Part shown: piece after piece, positions 61,490 to 64,000 of the stretch
How the letters are laid out: the number at the start of each line of letters is the position of its first letter
Position numbering within the stretch: position 1 is the first letter of the stretch
Assembly (NCBI GenBank): GCA_947623955.1
Contig: CANQIP010000002.1
Span: forward strand, 1 to 64,000
Length of the DNA stretch: 64,000 nucleotides
Origin: an uncultured Clostridia bacterium
GTDB lineage: Bacteria; Bacillota; Clostridia; UBA1381
Direction of reading: 5' to 3'
Notes under the pieces: model-generated
The model's input: the letters and a program-made list of their open reading frames with translations, nothing else
What the model was told of the DNA's origin: nothing
Databases searched by the model: none
Made by a program: the position numbers and the translations under genes

Positions 61490-62827
61490 TTATTCAAGAA
61501 AGCCCTTATAGTGTCTCATAGTCATTTGTGACTCTATCTGTCTTACCGTTTCAAGCGCAACGCCCTCCATAATCAGGAGCGAAGTACCGCCTATCTGCAG
61601 GCTACGCATATTCGGGAATATCGCGCCCACGATTACCGGCAGTATCGCGACAATCGCGAGGAAGAACGCGCCGATAAGGTTAAGTCTCGATGAAATCTTA
61701 CCTATATACTCGCTCGTCGGTCTGCCCGGTCTGATACCGGGGATATAACCGCCACTCTTCTTCATGTTGTTCGCAATCTCAATCGGATTGAACTGGATCG
61801 ACGAATAGAAGTAGGTAAAGAAGAGTATCAGGAGCGCGTACAGTATCGCGTATACCAAACTCGTCCACCATTCCGACGCAAAGCCCGCGCTCAGGCAGCC
61901 GAGTACATAATATCCCAGTCCCGATGAGGGCAGGTTGCCGCCGCTTACAAGTCTTACTATCGTCGCGGGGAACGCCATGATCGACGACGCGAAGATGATA
62001 GGCATAACGCCGCCGGCAGCTACCTTGATAGGAATGTTCGTGCTCTGTCCGCCGTACATCTTACGTCCGACAACGCGCTTTGCGTACTGAACGGGTATTC
62101 TGCGCTCCGCGTCCGAGAAGAATACAACGAACGCTATCGCGGCTATCGCTACGACGATTATCGCCGCAACCGTTATAACGCCGCTTGTCGAAATGCCGCC
62201 GCCTATATTCTGGATATATACGCTGTAAGCAGCCGACGGAATTCTCGAAACGATACCGGCGAAGATGATAAGCGATACGCCGTTGCCGAGACCCTTTTCC
62301 GTTATAAGCTCGCCGAGCCAGATGATAAACGCCGTACCTGCCGTGAATGTGAGCACTATCGTGAAGAACGTGAGCACACCCGCGTTCTGGATAACGGTCG
62401 TGCCGCTGTTTACGCCCATGTTCCAGAGCGTCACATACAGTCCCGCGCCCTGCACAAACGCGAGCGCGATACCGAGGTATCTCGTGATTTTGTTTATCTT
62501 CTTTCTGCCCTCTACGCCTTCCTTTGCGAGACGTTCGAGCGACGGTATCGCCACCGTCAAAAGCTGAACGATAATCGACGCGTTAATGTACGGTGACACA
62601 CCCATTGCCATAACGGTCGCGTTCGAGAACGCGCCGCCCGTGAATATATCGAACAGGCTGAACAGGTCTGTGCCGCCCGCGCCGAGAAAGCTCTGCATTG
62701 CCTGCGGTTCAAGAAACGGCACGGGGATATGCGCGCCAAATCTGAATACGACAAGCATCATAAGTGTGAATAAAATTCTGCGTCTTAAGTCAGGGATTTT
62801 CCATGCGTTTCTGAGTGTCTGTAACAC
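61490..62827 (-). CDS. secY: Preprotein translocase subunit SecY
   Basis: 445 residues with ten membrane spans. Family motifs GVSPYINASIIVQLL, FTYFYSSIQFNPIEIANNMKKSGGYIPGIRPGRPTSEYI and the C-terminal MRHYKGFLE. One bp separates it from rplO. Confidence 0.98.
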   Translation of the reverse strand: MLQTLRNAWKIPDLRRRILFTLMMLVVFRFGAHIPVPFLEPQAMQSFLGAGGTDLFSLFDIFTGGAFSNATVMAMGVSPYINASIIVQLLTVAIPSLERLAKEGVEGRKKINKITRYLGIALAFVQGAGLYVTLWNMGVNSGTTVIQNAGVLTFFTIVLTFTAGTAFIIWLGELITEKGLGNGVSLIIFAGIVSRIPSAAYSVYIQNIGGGISTSGVITVAAIIVVAIAAIAFVVFFSDAERRIPVQYAKRVVGRKMYGGQSTNIPIKVAAGGVMPIIFASSIMAFPATIVRLVSGGNLPSSGLGYYVLGCLSAGFASEWWTSLVYAILYALLILFFTYFYSSIQFNPIEIANNMKKSGGYIPGIRPGRPTSEYIGKISSRLNLIGAFFLAIVAILPVIVGAIFPNMRSLQIGGTSLLIMEGVALETVRQIESQMTMRHYKGFLE

Positions 62828-62828
62828 T

Positions 62829-63269
62829 TTACATCACCTCTGCCTTTCCGCCCGCCTTTTCTATTTTTTCCTTCGCGGACGCGCTCATCTTTGCCACCTT
62901 AACGGTAAGTTTCTTTGTGAGCTCGCCTCTGCCGAGGATTTTAACGCCGTCGAGGGTCTTGCTGATGATACCGTTCTCTTTGAGTACCTCAGCAGTTACC
63001 TCCGTACCGTCGTCGAGCTTGTTAAGCTCCTCGACGTTTACGGCTACATACTGCTTAGCAAATATATTCTTAAAGCCGCGCTTCGGAAGTCGTCTGTAAA
63101 GGGGCATCTGTCCGCCTTCAAAGCCCGGTCTTACACCGCCGCCGCTGCGGGCGTTCTGACCCTTGTGACCCTTACCCGAAGTCTTGCCTGTGCCGCTGCC
63201 GATACCTCTGCCCACTCTCTTGGGAGCGAACTTTGAGCCCTCGGCGGGCTTGAGTTCGTTTAAGTTCAT
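62829..63269 (-). CDS. rplO: Ribosomal protein L15
   Basis: 146 residues. [66 protein letters not shown] is the L15 signature. Confidence 0.98.
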   Translation of the reverse strand: MNLNELKPAEGSKFAPKRVGRGIGSGTGKTSGKGHKGQNARSGGGVRPGFEGGQMPLYRRLPKRGFKNIFAKQYVAVNVEELNKLDDGTEVTAEVLKENGIISKTLDGVKILGRGELTKKLTVKVAKMSASAKEKIEKAGGKAEVM

Positions 63270-63289
63270 TATTGCCGCACCTCCTTGTA

Positions 63290-63469
63290 TTAAACTTCTT
63301 CAACTGTTACAAGGTGCGAAACCTTGTTTACCATACCTCTTATCTGAGGTGTGTCGTTATGTTCAACAACACTTCTTATCTTCTTAAGTCCGAGAGCCTC
63401 AACCGTCGCGATTTGATCCTTTTTTCTGCCGATTGTGCTTCTGACTAAAGTAATCTTAAGCTTAGCCAT
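63290..63469 (-). CDS. rpmD: Ribosomal protein L30
   Basis: 59 residues, [20 protein letters not shown] at the start and [20 protein letters not shown] near the end. GGAGGG precedes the ATG; it lies between rpsE and rplO in the usual order. Confidence 0.97.
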   Translation of the reverse strand: MAKLKITLVRSTIGRKKDQIATVEALGLKKIRSVVEHNDTPQIRGMVNKVSHLVTVEEV

Positions 63470-63483
63470 TATGCGCGCCCTCC

Positions 63484-63987
63484 TTAACCTCTGATTTCTT
63501 CGGGGTTCTTGCCGCGAAGTCTCGCGACCTCGTTAAGCTCTTTAAGCTCCGCAAGTCCCTGAACCGTAGCGCTGACTACGTTTCTCTTGTTGTTCGAGCG
63601 TAAGCTCTTTGCGCGGATGTCCTTAATTCCCGCAAGCTCCAGTACGGCACGCGCCGCGCCGCCCGCGATAACTCCGGTACCCTGTGAGGCAGGCTTTAAG
63701 AGAACCTTGCCCGCGCCGTGTATACCTATAACCTCGTGAGGTATCGTCGTACCTACAAGAGGAACAGTTATCATATTCTTCTTGGCGCTGTCGATACCCT
63801 TTCTTATAGCGTCGGGGATTTCGGCAGCCTTGCCCTGTCCGTAGCCTACGTGACCGTTTCTGTCGCCGACAACGACAAGCGCGGTAAATCTCATAGTACG
63901 TCCGCCCTTAACGGTCTTGGCAACACGGTTCAAAGCCACAACATTTTCTTCAAGCTCTACAGCTTCCGTATCAAATATTTCAGCCAC
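63484..63987 (-). CDS. rpsE: Ribosomal protein S5
   Basis: 167 residues with a GTG start at 63987 (AGGA about 8 bp upstream, near the window edge). The double-stranded RNA-binding fold shows [45 protein letters not shown] and [32 protein letters not shown]. Confidence 0.97.
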   Translation of the reverse strand: MAEIFDTEAVELEENVVALNRVAKTVKGGRTMRFTALVVVGDRNGHVGYGQGKAAEIPDAIRKGIDSAKKNMITVPLVGTTIPHEVIGIHGAGKVLLKPASQGTGVIAGGAARAVLELAGIKDIRAKSLRSNNKRNVVSATVQGLAELKELNEVARLRGKNPEEIRG

Positions 63988-64000
63988 TTAAATAGTCCTC

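Overview
The window reads as a chromosomal segment of a Gram-positive, sporulation-capable Clostridia-type Firmicute of moderate GC, probably a gut plant-polysaccharide degrader. The basis is: SpoIIID preceded by a sigma-E-like promoter, ribosomal/secY operon order typical of Firmicutes, MinCD and MreBCD in one cluster, S-layer-homology (SLH) anchored secreted enzymes, strong AGGAGG-type ribosome sites, and sigma-A promoters that almost all have exactly 17-bp spacers. I could not assign a genus; a pectin/cellulose-degrading lineage with SLH-anchored enzymes would fit.

Layout. 0.1-3.2 kb: polar amino acid ABC transporter pair and an SLH-NlpC/P60 cell-wall hydrolase. 3.8-7.0 kb: an operon of an SLH-anchored rhamnogalacturonan acetylesterase, a second SLH protein, a 33-residue membrane microprotein and a PHP phosphoesterase. 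7.1-9.5 kb: lipoprotein, YabE-like cell wall protein, and an ArsR/SmtB metal sensor with a tandem operator. 9.8-10.7 kb: an AT-rich island with a barnase-type RNase fused to a phage minor-head (MuF-like) zinc domain plus barstar. 10.8-20.4 kb: cell-shape and division cluster zapA, U32 protein, maf, mreBCD, mrdA, minCD, mgsA. 20.6-26.7 kb: oligosaccharide ABC transporter and a GH105 unsaturated glucuronyl/galacturonyl hydrolase, complementing the acetylesterase. 27-30.3 kb: ilvB-ilvN-ilvC. 30.3-35.1 kb: small metal/redox proteins, a phage-like coiled-coil protein, a CDF exporter, spoIIID and yebC. 35.3-38.4 kb: L-ribulose kinase and epimerase (arabinose use). 38.5-45.9 kb: kinase, SLH-GH5 cellulase, M14 peptidase, aldo/keto reductase and Zn/Mn ABC transporter (permease and ATPase). 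46.3-46.6 kb: an apparent attenuator RNA and a 42-residue microprotein. 46.7-56.4 kb: isocitrate dehydrogenase, a dual-SBP GGDEF-EAL protein, HtrA, DNA polymerase I and the metal-binding lipoprotein. 56.4-64 kb: rplQ-rpoA-rpsD-rpsK-rpsM-rpmJ-infA-KOW-map-adk-secY-rplO-rpmD-rpsE.

Functionally, secreted SLH enzymes (CE12, GH5), an oligosaccharide importer, a cytoplasmic GH105 and arabinose enzymes form a pectin/hemicellulose chain. The most unusual signals are non-coding. A 12-mer, GGGGACACTAAA, is present in at least 14 exact copies, nine of them in the coding strand or upstream border of just two genes (U32 and M14); in the M14 gene a copy even supplies the ribosome site and the A of the start codon. 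Several families of palindromic MITE/REP-like repeats fill the intergenic gaps, and one 56-bp two-hairpin element is nested inside two different repeat families. Two mutually exclusive hairpins lie upstream of the 42-residue microprotein.
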